Origin: Microvelia longipes
Taxonomy: Eukaryota > Arthropoda > Insecta > Hemiptera > Veliidae
NCBI GenBank assembly: GCA_018340805.1
Contig: JACMZG010001908.1
Coordinates: 41,019,627-41,083,626 of the forward strand
Direction: 5' to 3'
DNA length: 64,000 bases
In this document: positions 1-12,261 of the stretch, one piece after another
How the letters are laid out: each line of letters begins with the position of its first letter
Numbering within the stretch: the stretch's first letter is position 1
Notes under the pieces: model-generated
What the model saw: the letters and a program-made list of their open reading frames with translations, nothing else
Told to the model about the DNA's origin: nothing
Database searches by the model: none
Made by a program: the position numbers and the translations under genes

Positions 1-1565
1 AAATAGGGTTAAATCCAGGTTAGAATGGAGTCTGTTTTTATGGTTTAGCCGGACATGGTATGCTAAGATTGTAAGGGTTTTAGTACTTACTCAGGTTTGA
101 AGTAGTTGAAGTTTAAAGGCATTGGGCGATCCAGCTATGCTCCATAATATACTTGTTACCTGTCTGCTGAGCCATTGATACCCCATCTAACATGTATTTA
201 CTACCTGGCCACTGATACATCATCACAATATGTTCATGTTTGCACCTGCCAGGGGCTTGTCACCTTGTTTGTTTTCAGTTTATTTCTTAAAACTGTTATT
301 AAAAATTTAATACTTTAATATATTTTTAACTCAAAGCAAGACATACTACGCATGAGAGGGGGGGGGGGGCTCTGATAACAGTCTGATGTTTCTTAAACTT
401 GAAATCAATCACTTTATGATAAAAGAGTGCTATTTATAGGATCAAAATAAAAATATTAGATTCACTTAAAAAAGTTGAATTAATAATCTAATGCAAATAA
501 CAGACATACAATACATGCATTTTATCCCACACAATCTGTAAATTACTGAAGTTATGCATCAGTTACAACTTTAATGATTATCGTGAAAATTTCCTTTTGT
601 TAATAACACTTAGTGACAGCGATAAGGGAGAAGTGATTAATTGCCAAGTAAGTAGGCCACCGTTTTTGCTAACTCCCTTAGATAGATGATAGTGCTCTAC
701 CTTATAAGTCCTAGTGCAGGCATTTTTATGTCTAATCCGCAGAAGAGCCGTGTCTTAACTAGAAGTTTTAATAGCTTTAACCAAGTAGCAATAACCTTTA
801 ACCAGGCTGCTTTAACTAGAAACAACATGTCCCACAGCTTGACTAAACCCCTGAAAAAATAAGCCCTTTTAAAGTTAAATTACAGTTAATTTGCAAAGCT
901 TTATCGAACCCTTGTCAGACAAATTGAAATAATTTTATATTGACTTTATATTGTATATAATTTCAATTTTAAGAAAAAATGAAAATCTCAAGAAACTCTA
1001 ATTCTCCACAGGAATCCAAATCTGAGGTTATTACTTGTTGCAATTATAATTTTATTAGGTCTAAACACTCCTGTTTTAATATTTTTAATTTAAGTTCAAG
1101 AATTTTTAATCTAAAATAAAAATTACTTATGAAAAATCCTTATCACCCTACTAACACCACCCAAACCTTATTTGTAAAGAAGTCTTTTTAAATTTTTGTG
1201 TAGAGTTTTATTTTTTTACCCTATAAAACAATAAAAATGTAGTTAAATAAATTATCACACATTATACTGTGTCATAAATAAATATTTATTTAGATTATTA
1301 TATATACTTAAAAATACAAATATTGAAATTAAATTCATGTAGTTTTTTATGTTTATAACCCAATGACTTGGAACTCTTGGTTTTTTCTGGATTACTCAGT
1401 AGAACCATTAAAATTTTAATATTCAATAATTTAGTACCTGAAATTTGTACATTTAAGCAATGGTACGTGAATGTTGCAACATTGTTGCCTTTATTCTCAA
1501 TATATTCTTTGCTTTCCCAATATATCCTTTCCTTTTCCTGGCATGATACTAAGTTTAATGTTAAG

Positions 1566-3475
1566 TATCTAGGGTGAGGAGTTAGCCTCCAGCTTTGATA
1601 GTGTAAACATCATGCTCCATATTAATTAATTTGTTTTGTGGTTTAAAGTTGTTATTTTGTCTTGAATTTTTGCCAATCGTTTTTTTACATGAGTTTTTAA
1701 AGGACTATTCAATCAAATAATAAGTTTGTTCTCACGTAAGTCATAAAATCAAACTTTTTAAGCTATTTTAAAAATCCTATTTTAAGGTAAAACAGTAATT
1801 TGATAATAAAATTGATCTTTGCTCTTATGAACAAAACAATCTACAAAAATTTGTTTATTATAAGAAGTAAATCTGACCTTGAGTATCATCCCCCTCTTTA
1901 GTCCATTCATCTTACTGCATTTTTATTTATATTAATTTCACAAAACTCCAACAGATTGCAGCTCTTTATCATAATAATAAAACGAATTTGTTGCAATTAC
2001 AGTTTCATATAAAAATAAATATAAATGGCAAAAGATAAATTAAAATCAAATAAATCAACTAATAATGTGCCTCAAACTGAAATTATTACAACAACAAAAG
2101 AAACATTAATGGCAGCATTTAGTGAGATGTTGGACCAGAAGCAATTAGCAACATCTACAGATGTCGTTATGCTTAAGGATATTATTTATAAACTTGGAAA
2201 AGAAAACATGGAATTGAAAAATGAGATTTGTCTATTAAAGGAGCGGGTAGAAAACCAAGACAGGAACCTAGAAAAGATTCAAAATGACCAGTTAAGCAAA
2301 AATATAGTCATTTACGGTGCTTCGTACAATGAAGATAATGCTAAAGATCAGGTAAACAAAATCTTAAAAGAAAAACTGGAAATTACCAGGGACATTAAAA
2401 TAAAGAAAATATTACTCCCTTCAAGTAATACAAAGGAAACAATTTCTGAAAAACCAATAAAAGTTACCTTTTGTGATAAAGAAGATATTAATATTATTTT
2501 TAAAAAGTGTAGAAAACTTAAAGGAACTACCATAAGCTTTCAAAGAGACTTAATACCTTCATCAAGAAAGAAGCTTGCCAAGATGATTAAGATTAAAAAA
2601 GAAATAAAAAAAAAATCCTAGAATTAAAACTGGAATAAAAAGAGACGAACTTATAGTTGAGGCAAAGTAATTTTTTTGGATTGAGGGAAAAGGAGTTTTC
2701 TATGTTAATAAACATAATATTATCGATGGTCAGCATCATCTTCAAGAGATAACAGGAATTAATGTGAAAAACGTCATTGAAAACATTTTAAAAGAGGAAA
2801 ATAAAAATAAACTGCTAATGACTGATGAATGAAAACTATTTGGAATAAACTCTAAAATTAAAATATATCCATTAAGTATAACAATAAAATTATTTATCCT
2901 CCGTTAATATTTAAAAATAATGCTAACTCAACAAAGAACAAAAGAATAATTAATAACAAAAAAATAAATATATAAATTTATAGTATATAATATGTGTATG
3001 AATGTATTATGCAATGTATGTATGTGCGTATAAGTGGGAATTTATATGAAAATATTTCATAAAATTGCAAATAAATAAATTTCATATAAATGAATGAAAG
3101 AAATAAGTTATATATTGTATTTAAAATAAAACAAAAATTAATCAAAATAAAATTATAATGAAAAACATTGAATTTAAGTACATAGGAAATTGATAAAAAT
3201 AAAATAAAAGTTTAGTTTGTACAAGATAATAAAATTAATAAATAATTAATCACAAAGAATTTATTATAATAACTAGTGAATAATTTTGTAATGTAATTAT
3301 TATTCTAAATCAAATCAAAAGTGAAAACAAGAAAAGTTTAAACCTTAAACTTAACAGACCACAGCTTCGGCTGATTTAGATCTTAAGTATTTTATTAGCA
3401 AATTGCATTTTTTAGTTGAATTGTATATTATGATCTAATAAATGGTTATTCTATTCTATTCTATCTAGGGTGAGG
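1566..3475 (+). mobile_element. LINE-type insertion with ORF1 only, bounded by 14-bp target-site duplication
   Basis: The 14-mer TATCTAGGGTGAGG occurs at 1566-1579 and again at 3462-3475, as expected of a target-site duplication. The ~1.88 kb between holds an ORF1-like gene (2025-2621), a long AT-rich 3' part and an (ATTCT)n tail just before the second copy of the duplication. A short tandem-repeat tail and a long duplication are typical of non-LTR retrotransposition. No reverse transcriptase or endonuclease coding is visible, so this is either an internally deleted element or a non-autonomous half-LINE. Confidence 0.72.
2025..2621 (+). pseudogene. ORF1-like protein of a non-LTR retrotransposon, broken
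   Basis: The 198-aa reading frame starts with a polar lysine-rich region. A probable coiled coil follows at about residues 50-90 (KLGKENMELKNEI, LLKERVENQDRNLEKIQ). After it comes an RRM/CTD-like part (SKNIVIYGASYNE, KPIKVTFCDKEDI, CRKLKGTTISFQRDL, RKKLAKMIKIKKEI), the arrangement of L1-type ORF1 RNA chaperones in insect LINEs. The frame ends in an A-run near 2610-2619. The same protein family continues in another frame (TGIKRDELIVEAK, then after one in-frame stop FFWIEGKGVFYVNKHN) to about 2832, so the gene carries a homopolymer frameshift and a nonsense codon. Family assignment is by remembered motif pattern and the exact clade is unknown. Confidence 0.62.
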
Positions 3476-4987
3476 CACAGATGACCCTCCTGTGTATTGT
3501 GTATGTACCAGGTGACCTACCTGTTTGACCTATGTATTGTGCGCTACAAGTTCCGCATTGCATAATGTAAAATACATCACCAATACAAATGGCTATACCG
3601 AGCTGTTTGCCCACAAAGGGGCTAAGGGTCGAAATGCCTGTTTCAATGATATGGCACTAGTTCTCAAGCAAGCCAAACTTAGAACCTATGGTCATTTAGC
3701 CATTAATTTTTATTTTCTTATAATATTTTTTTCTGATGCAGGGAGTTTAGGTTCATTTAATTCTCTGTTGTACAGAACGTGAAATGCAAAATTTGTTTCC
3801 ACTGTCAAAAGAAGAGTCTTTTTTACAGCTAGGAGTTTATCTATATGCTGTGAGGAGCACTGAGGACAACATTCTTGTTGTAGATCAGCTATAGTTCTCC
3901 TAGATGGCAACACTGTTTTATCATCATATCTTTCTTGCTGTTTTCTATTTCTTATTTTTTTACAATCAAAATAATTTGTATTTATTTAAAAGATAGAATT
4001 ATTTAAAAGTTTGATGAAGGTTTAAGTGACACTGATTTGGTTGTAATTCCTCAAGAATTAAAAAAATTAGCCATTTAAGTGGTAAATAAAAGTGATACGT
4101 GAATGTTATTTGTTTTATTATTACTCTTTACCTCAGAAAAAGAAGCTGCCATGGCTGTGAATGAATTTTTTTACCTCAGCTCTTTTTACTGACTTGCTCC
4201 ATTTGCCAGTAAATATAGTTGCTTTAGTAAAAAAAAAAAAAAAATATTTCACAGCCTAGTATTGTAATATACTTTTCTTTTGCCCTGGCCTGTGTGGTGA
4301 AAGTGCTTTTATCTTATTATAATTTCAATTTCTTCTTAAAATTTATGATTTACATTTGCCCAAAAAGGTAAAAATAATTTGAAAAACAGTTTATTTAAAA
4401 TTATCTTTACTATACACTGCTAAATATCTTAACTATTTTATAAATGCAATCAATAAATAAAACAAACTTACATTGTACACAGCTTTACCATACTAATAGG
4501 GTTGAATAAGACTATAAAGGAATAAAACAATTACAAAAAAATAAAATAAAATTACAAATACAATGATGAGTAGAAATAAAATTTGCAAACGATCTTTCGA
4601 GAGTATTTTGAGACGATTGTGAGAGTCATTCATGCTTTTCTTCATTTAGAAAGAATAAATTATTTACAAAAAATAAAATTAGTAAATAAATATATTTTTT
4701 AATTTACTTGAATTTTCATACAAAAAATAAACTTATTGTTCTTTAAATTTATATAGAAAGCATTGAGAATATCTATTTTATTTATTTACTGTAATCTGTG
4801 ATAGGGAGTGTGAACCTAGTTTTAGGTTGTTTATAATAGTGCCTATGTTTATACCTATGTAAGGGTATAAACATAGTTTTCTTATAATTATTATCCCTTT
4901 AAAACAAGCTGAGACTGATTTTCCATTCCAAAACTTCAACTAATTGGAAGAAAAAAATATAAGCAATTACCAGAACAGGATATAGAT
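3476..4987. other. Gene-free stretch downstream of TADA3
   Basis: No convincing coding exon is seen on either strand. A possible poly(A) signal for the minus-strand TADA3 gene (AATAAA on the minus strand) lies at about 4781-4786, some 200 bases past its stop. The remainder is AT-rich with short A- and T-runs. Reading frames of 67-85 codons at 3525-3913 have no recognisable domain. Confidence 0.4.
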
Positions 4988-7900
4988 TTAAATTTTTTCT
5001 AGTGATTTGAAGAGTTCTTCTCTTTGTTTGAGAGCTCTCCAAGCCTGATCCTTCTCTTTCGGTTGGAGTTGCTTTTTCTTCAGTTTGGCACTATTAACTC
5101 TTTTGAATATTTCTAATAACTGAAATTATAAGAAAATAAAAGTAAATATAAGTAAATCAAAAGCAAAAGTCTTCATAACAAATGCAGTGCATTTTCATTG
5201 TAAGAGGTAAAATTTTCTTTTTAAGTAAGGTAAGTAAGTGAGGTAAATTTTCATATCTTTAAGTAGCAATTATTATTATGTCAGTTTATAATGTCTTTAA
5301 TAGGTATCAACTCATCAAGTTGAAAGACACATCAGATACGGGATACATCAGATTTTTTTCTCACCACATCTGGATTTGCTAAGCTCATCCTCACTACTTC
5401 AAACTTAGAATATAAAAATCACTAAATGTACAGCAACATGTCTTCCGGCTTAAGCCTGTAAGTAAATGTGTTTTATTCCAAGCAGTCACCCATCCAAAAA
5501 GAGACCTCGCTCAATTCTACTTATCTTTTATGATTCGACAAAAAACTAAGATATACTAGCCAACGCATACTTATCTATTAAGTCAAGGGATATAGTGGTA
5601 CCAAATTTAAACTCGATTGGATTATTTTTCAATTTTTACAAAAAACGTATACAATTCATTAAAAATTGAACTAATGGTGATAATGAGATGAAACTTTGGA
5701 CATAAGTTGGTCTTATATTTGACTAAATGCATGCCAAATCTCAAATATTTTTGCGTTTTATGAATTTTCAAAATTTATGCTGAGTCATCTTGTGAGTCAA
5801 TGAAGTCATAAAAAACTATTTTACGGATAGCACAACTAGACCTAAAGATTCATTTTTGTACCAAGTTTCAACTCTCTAGCATAAACTCTCTGAGAGCTAT
5901 GATGATAACAGACACACATACAGACAGAAAACTTTGTGAAAACTACTCAGGAGGTCTTAAAAACATCTGAAACAGATAATTCAGGTGAAATCCCAGTACC
6001 GGTTTTTTACAAACACAATATTTTTACCATATACCAATGGTGTAAATAAGGAATAGTAAAAATTTGTAATAAAAAATTAGAAATTAAAAAATTGCTTCTT
6101 TTAACAGCGGTAACAAAAATAAAACATATTTTAAATTCTTTTAGGGGAGTTAACAAGAAATGAGAGAGAAAAATGAAATGTTTTAACAATTTTTTTATTA
6201 ATATCATTTGATACTACTGAGTTTTGCAAAACAAGAATAGTTGACATGATATAATTGCGTGAAATACACATAGGAAATATAACAAGCAAAATGCAATGCT
6301 ACATCTAGAAACTTGTATAGGCTTATTGACAGAGAAATTTTAAAGAATCTGGAATTCTATTTATTAAACAATGAGGGAAACACAAGTAGACGTAAAAAAA
6401 TATTAAGAAATCACAAAGAAATAAATAAATACCTCAGCATCTATAGTTCTGATTTTAGCTCTTACATTCTGCCGAGCCATTTCTTTTTCAGCTTGAGATA
6501 ATATTTTACTCAAATAATCTTTATTCCTTTTAGCTACAATCTTCAGCTCCTCATCACATTTTTTTAAATCTTCTAAAATTTGATCAGTCTCCTCCTGCAA
6601 ACATTTCACATCAATACACTTTGTTGTATTAATTTTTTACAGCATTGTAAAATATAAATAAACTTTCTTTTAAGAAGTTCTTAAATATAAAGAAAAATAA
6701 TTTAACGATTAAAATAACAATTTTAAATGCATATACTACATTGGTATTGGCCAAAAACTTAGTTAAGCCAAAGGCACATTTGGAGCAACTTTGAAGAAAT
6801 CAATTAGAAGACTATTGAAATTATAAATATGCTGCTTTATTAAGAAACAAGGAACTTAGTTAAGAACAAGGAACACTGGCTCTTAAGATATGTAGAGCCA
6901 TTATCACGCTCTTATCCAGCTATCTATAAGATACGTAGATTATTTACTTACAGTATTTTGTTCAAGAAGGCCAATAGCTTCTAATTCTTTTCTCAGTCTC
7001 CTTTCAAAGTTAGCTGAGGTGTGAAATAATGGTAATTTTGAAAAATATTCCTCATCTGAAAATAAAGAAGGAAACAAATATTCAAAATTATTTCCTAAAA
7101 CAACCTAGTTTTTTATAATAAAAACCAAAACTTGGTTGCAAATGTTTTCTTCCTTGAATAAAAATTAAAGATGAATTAACATATTTTGTTATACCTTTAG
7201 GACTACCTATAAAGCCAGTGTAAAGTATAAAAGTAAACATAAAAAATACTGATTGGTTAAACAGTTTGCTATTAAGGTAAAGTAGACATCAAAGATACAA
7301 TACTTAGAGGGAGGACTTAGGTAAAATAACACAGTGATAAGAGGTCTAGAAGTGTGATAGTTTCTATTGGGTGTCATAATTGTACTTATTCCAACTAGAG
7401 TCTCCCCACCCCTTTACAACCCCTATGGGAGTTCATATTTATAATGCACCCTACAAACGGAGAAACATTTTTCAGTGACGTCACATTACATCACCTTACA
7501 CAACACAGATAATTACAGAATAAATGCGATGAATAATAATTACGACTTGAATACTTCAAATTATATTCTTCGTAATTTTAATTGAAGGTCAGAGTGAGTT
7601 CAGGCTCTGTTGGCGCCCTGATGAGTTAGACGTAACGAAACAGAGTAGGACATGACATTATGTCAAGCCATTTCTTCTCATTCTTATCTTGTCTAATCTA
7701 AAGAATATGATTATTATATTTTTGTCTGGTTAGAGATAAAAATAGAGCCAAAGTAAAATAAATTATAAATAAAATTTCTTCCACAGCAAGTAATATAAAC
7801 AAGTTGTAGAACTGTTTGCAAGTAATCTCATAATAATCACATAACAGTGAGATGATAATGTTGATTATTATGGTTAAAGGAAAAGAAAAATGATCTTTGA

Positions 7901-10900
7901 CTTTTTAAAAGTCATTTTAAAAGTCAAAATATGACCTATTCGTGCAGTAAAGGATTTGGAAAAGAAGTGCACGAGATTCGCATGTACACAGCTTTGCTCA
8001 ACTGTCATGCTCTTATAATTTTAGCTACACCTAAGCTACTGAGCTTGTTTCATGTTTAAAGCAAGTACAAAAGTTCATTGTTTGATCTCCAGATTTCTAA
8101 CTTTTCTGTAATCTGAGTATTAACCAAGTTTAAAAACACTGCATACCAAATTTGTTATTAATTTGATTCTCTTGCAAAGGATTTGAATAGTTATCCTCCA
8201 TCAAGGCTGAAACTAGCCTTTGAACTAGAGGCCCAGCGGTCCTGTCTTTGACAACCCTGGAAAATAACAGTTGAAATTATGAACTAACTAAAAGGCAAGA
8301 AAAAAAATTAAAACCCTAACAATCTAGAATTGGTTTATTTGCATCCCTATAATTAATAATGTCTAAGAGGATTTTAAAGTATCAACCCAGTTGATAATGT
8401 GCTAACAGTAAAATAGGTACAATGAGTATATCTAGTTTAATTTTCCTTATAATAGAAAGAATATTCTGTTTTATCTGAAGTCAGATCAATTACCAGACAA
8501 ATTATAAAATAAATAACAAAAGCAGTAACTTTTTATATAGGTATTTATGGTATTAATAATAATTTACCATAACATTTTCTTACATTCGTTTGCTGAAAAT
8601 TTTAAAGGGAAACTACAATCATTCTTATGAATGTTAGTAAGTCTTAACATTTGAATAACAGCTTTTTCAAACGTGATGATTAAACTAATCACAATAATAA
8701 AAAGACTGTTATATTTTATTTGAGTTTCATGGTCTGATATTTTATTAGGTCGGTCACTGACATACTATCCTTTACAGGAAGCATCTCAAGACTATTTTCA
8801 CCCCTTTTTAGCCTTTTTATTAGAACATAAAATTTATTATTGGTTTTAGCTTAAAGATTATGATGAGTTGACTCATGCTTCGAAATTTCATTTCTTTAAC
8901 ATCCTTAGTTTATCAGAAAAGAAGCCGTATAGTTAGATGCTTTTGACACTCACTGACGCATCATAATTCTCAGGCACTTCAAGCTATCTTAGAGATTTGG
9001 AATATAGGTAAACTTTATTCTACAATTCCATAAAAATTATAACAACCTAACATGTTTTATTAAAGAAGAAAATTAATCCTAACCTCAAATTATATGTATG
9101 TTGTTTTATCTAGTATTAACCTCAAAAACTAGGAGTAAAGTTTTCCTCTATTGATAAGATTTAAATAGAGTAAAGTACAATATTAATGTTTACTATTAGC
9201 GATACCTAGTAGAGGATGTGAAACAAAAATTTCCAAGAGTTATATTTTTACAAGAGCCTAAGGATTTATAAGTAAACTTACAAAAAGTAATGAAAGAGTA
9301 AAAAGAATTGAAATCATATCTTGCACCAAGTCTTATCAGCTTCACACATTTTATTGGTATCCTAAAAAGAAGACATAAAAGATCTTAATAATATCACTTT
9401 GTGAATTGGCTAATTTACAAAGTGGAAGAACTAATTAATATAGTGGAAGTACGCAGTGCACGAAGAAGTATATATTTGTCCAGTTTAATATACAAGCACT
9501 CTGCGATTTTGTAGTGCAACTCAGTGCTTAAATGGCACAATACCTAACGACGCAAACTGGCCAAGTCACAAAGTGAAATCATTAAAGCTTTTTTGGCTTG
9601 CTTATTAGAATGCCAATGAAATGGGTGGGGTAAAGTATATCTCAGTCACAGATCTCAATTCTTTTTACACTAGATTTGGATTTTAACACAATTTCTTTTG
9701 GTGGGGATAATAGTATAGAATAAGTAATTATAATTACCCTAATGAATAGTTGGCATTTTTGAGAACATTCTTAGAGTCAGGTGATATTTCTCCAGGTTTT
9801 TTCTTTGTTTTATTATTATCAGAAGAAGAAGCATCTTTCTCATCTGATAAATCCTCTTTAGCCCACTTCACAGTATAGTGTTCTCCAATTGGTGGAATTT
9901 TAATACCATTCATGTCATTTACACATTGGGCAACCATTTCTTGAAGCAACTGCAACCAAAATATTAAACATTTTCAACATGAATAAAATATTAAATATTT
10001 AATAACGTAAGTCAATAATAAATTGACATTTCCAAGAACTGACGTAATGGTATTTAAATGAACCAACACTAATCCATATTTCATTTTTACTTTTTCTCAT
10101 TTCTAACGTAGGTATATAGGAAAAGTTTTGTGTTTGCAAAAAATCCAAACCGGAATGTCACCGGAATTATCCGTTTCAGGAGTTTTTAAGACCTCCTGAG
10201 TGGTTTTCAGAAAGTTGTCTGTCTGTTATCATTATAGCTCCTAGTGTATTTATGCTAGAGAGTTGAAACTTTAAAGAAAAATCATTCTATAAGTGAAGTT
10301 GTGCTTGCAGTAATGACGTCATTAACCTGCAATAATAACTTAGCAAAACTTTAGAAAAATCATAAAGCCCAGAAAAATTTTGCAATCAATTTGAGATTTA
10401 GCACACATGTAGCCATGAATAAAACTGATATATAAGATCAGCAATCATATATCATAAGATCAGTAATACTTGCACATACACTATAAAAAAGACATGACAA
10501 CCATAATTTCTGGAGGTGACTTTTGATTTTGATGATTTCAAACTAGAACAAAAATTAAAAAAAAAAAAATCAGGGAATACTAATAAAGTAGTCGTGAGAT
10601 CAATTATGAGCTCGATTTTACCTTAATATTTTCAGGAGTAATATCCCCACAGTAAGGCTCCACAAAATTCCAGAATTTATTTGGCATTACATTTTCAGGT
10701 AAAGCTGGTTTGGGTGGCTCAGCCACAGGTTGTGGCTCTAATAGAACATCTGTTGAGTTATCCTGAAACAAAGTTTACAATATAAATTAACTTAAGCTTT
10801 GGCAAGTCTATAAATTGATTTTATCTTTTACAACCATAAATACAACTAACTCTTATAAACCAACAACTTGAGTAGCATGTTCACATAAATGATTAAAACA

Positions 10901-12261
10901 ATAAAAGCACAATCAATTGAATATTTAAATTTAATTTAAAATATACTTACTGTTTCATTCTCACTAGACACACTGGCACTGGCTCCTTCTATTTTGACCA
11001 ATTCTTTGATCTTTACCTGTTCTTTCTTAGATGATCTGACATCTGATAACTTTCTTTTCTTTGCCTGAATCAAATAACATTTCATACATCTTAAAAAAAC
11101 ATAATGTATGATTTTTTGTAAATTTTATTTTAATCGTGTGATGTATGAGCAACCTACATTGTAAAATAATAAAACAGACTACAGTAAAATAGAAAATCGG
11201 GTACCTCAAAACCTTTCCTCACTCATCCTTACTATATGAAAATAACAAAATTATACTGTTAGATCTAAAGATTGATTTTTGTATTATGTTTCAACTCTCC
11301 AGAATAAAAACATAGGGAACTATGATGACAACACATACACACAGAGATAGATGACTTTAAAAAAACGACTCAAGAGGTATTAAAAACAGATCACTCTGAT
11401 GAAATCCCAACTTCGGATATTTTTAAAATACACAATGGTTTTCCTAAATACCTACAGGACAAATGAGGAAAAATAAAAATGAAACTTACAGAGGAGGAAG
11501 TAGATTTTCTGTCAAATCTATGATCATCAGAAATATTAGACAGTTCATTCTGCAGTGTTCTCATTCTTACAGCCACACAAGATAACATGGTCTCCAGCTC
11601 TGGCTGTAATCTATCCAGATCTTCCATTTTAATCGCATCATCACTATTCCTACTCAACACTGAAAATTAAAATACAATTATCCCTGAAATAATGATATTA
11701 AAATTCACTCCACTCTCCAGTGGATAAGATTAAAGTCATTAATATAATATTCTCAAAACTTAGGTGAGAACTAATGTTTCCAGAATGCCAGAAATTTTTA
11801 ATCAATACTGCAGGGTACAAGGAACAATAAAATAAATTTGGTTCAGCAGAAGTGTATCACTCGGTAAAATACAACACACTTATACAAACCATTAGGTAAC
11901 TATAAGAAATAAGTGGAGAGTTAAGGAGATATCTTATTTAAAACAACTAGAAGAAATAAAACTGACAAAAAACTATAACAGCTAACGTCACTCCTATAAC
12001 AGGAGTTAGAAGTAGATCTGTAACTATCCCATTATACAAGTAAAAAGGAACTTTCAATAATAATAAAGAAAAATTGTATAATACTTTAATTTAAATCGTA
12101 CCTGCGGAATAGCAGTGAAGGTTTTTAACTTTATCAACAACTTTAAGAATAGGGAAAGAGAATTCACTCTCTTCAGAGCTCTCTGGTGATTTATCTTGTC
12201 CAGCTTTGCTAGCTGCACTCTCCCTGTTTTTGTCTTTACGGGAATGCTTCCACTTACTCAT
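4988..12261 (-). CDS. TADA3: Transcriptional adapter 3 (Ada3), complete, nine coding exons
   Basis: Ada3 is a scaffold of the HAT module of SAGA/ADA-type complexes, bridging Gcn5-Ada2 to the rest, and acts in the nucleus. Coding exons in transcript order: 12261-12102, 11659-11490, 11064-10951, 10762-10622, 9949-9738, 8256-8147, 7055-6952, 6594-6433, 5119-4988. All junctions are GT..AG, all phases join, and the total is 1305 bp, or 434 aa, close to the ~432 aa of human TADA3. Family landmarks in order: MEDLDRLQPELETML (residues ~63-77), NKFWNFVEPYCGDIT (~175-190), IPPIGEHYTVKWAKEDL (~212-230), GPLVQRLVSALMEDN (~273-288), an RLRKELEAIGLLEQ segment, a charged coiled-coil exon with EMARQNVRAKIRTIDAE, and C-terminal EKDQAWRALKQREEL. 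The start is the first ATG, just inside a possible 5'-UTR acceptor near 12280. GORAB diverges 3.2 kb away. Confidence 0.95.
5385..6070 (+). repeat. Dispersed repeat family DR1, long copy
   Basis: This copy lies in the last TADA3 intron. It carries the family landmarks: a head related to GGATTCGCT..CTCATCCTCACTACTTC, a middle with GTACCAAGTTTCAACTCT, then ATGATAACAGACACAC, and a tail with ACAGATAATTCAGGTGAAAT and AACACAATATTTTTACC. The same string of blocks recurs, in either direction, near 10.1, 11.2, 40.4-41.1, 42.3-43.1, 44.9 and 60.9 kb. No coding capacity or sharp terminal repeats are seen, so the class (non-autonomous DNA element or SINE-like) is undetermined. Confidence 0.7.
7605..7645 (+). 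ncRNA. Hammerhead ribozyme motif (type III order, minimal stem I)
   Basis: In 41 nt the full conserved core is present. Stem III is CTCTGT (7605-7610) with ACAGAG (7640-7645). The cleavage triplet is GTT (7609-7611). Stem I is the palindrome GGCGCC (7612-7617). The catalytic box CTGATGA is 7618-7624. Stem II is GTTA/TAAC (7625-7628, 7633-7636) with loop GACG, followed by GAAA (7637-7640). A loopless stem I would be poor in a monomer, but GGCGCC is self-complementary and could form between two copies in a dimer. It lies in a TADA3 intron on the opposite strand. The core is seen directly; activity and host element are not known. Confidence 0.66.
9388..9582. repeat. Small foldback (inverted-repeat) element
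   Basis: The left end (AATATCACTTTGTGAATTGGC) and the reverse complement of the right end (ATTTCACTTTGTGACTTGGC) match with few differences, and the interior contains partly self-complementary CAGTGC/GCACTG motifs. It lies in a TADA3 intron. It is probably a MITE; no duplication was identified. Confidence 0.5.
10098..10400 (-). repeat. DR1 dispersed repeat, inverted copy in TADA3 intron
   Basis: The copy reads as the reverse complement of the 5.4-6.07 kb copy: TATAGGAAAAGTTTTGTG, ATCCGTTTCAGGAGTTTTTA, GTCTGTTATCATTATAGC and GTATTTATGCTAGAG appear in that order. Confidence 0.7.
11205..11490 (+). repeat. DR1 dispersed repeat, shortened copy abutting TADA3 exon 2
   Basis: The head fragment (GGTACCTCAAAACCTTTCCTC) joins directly to the tail half (TTGATTTTTGTATTATGTTTC, ATGATGACAACACATAC, AAATGAGGAAAAATAAAA). 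The repeat runs right up to the splice donor of TADA3 coding exon 2 at 11488-11489, so the intron side of that donor may be repeat-derived. Confidence 0.62.
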
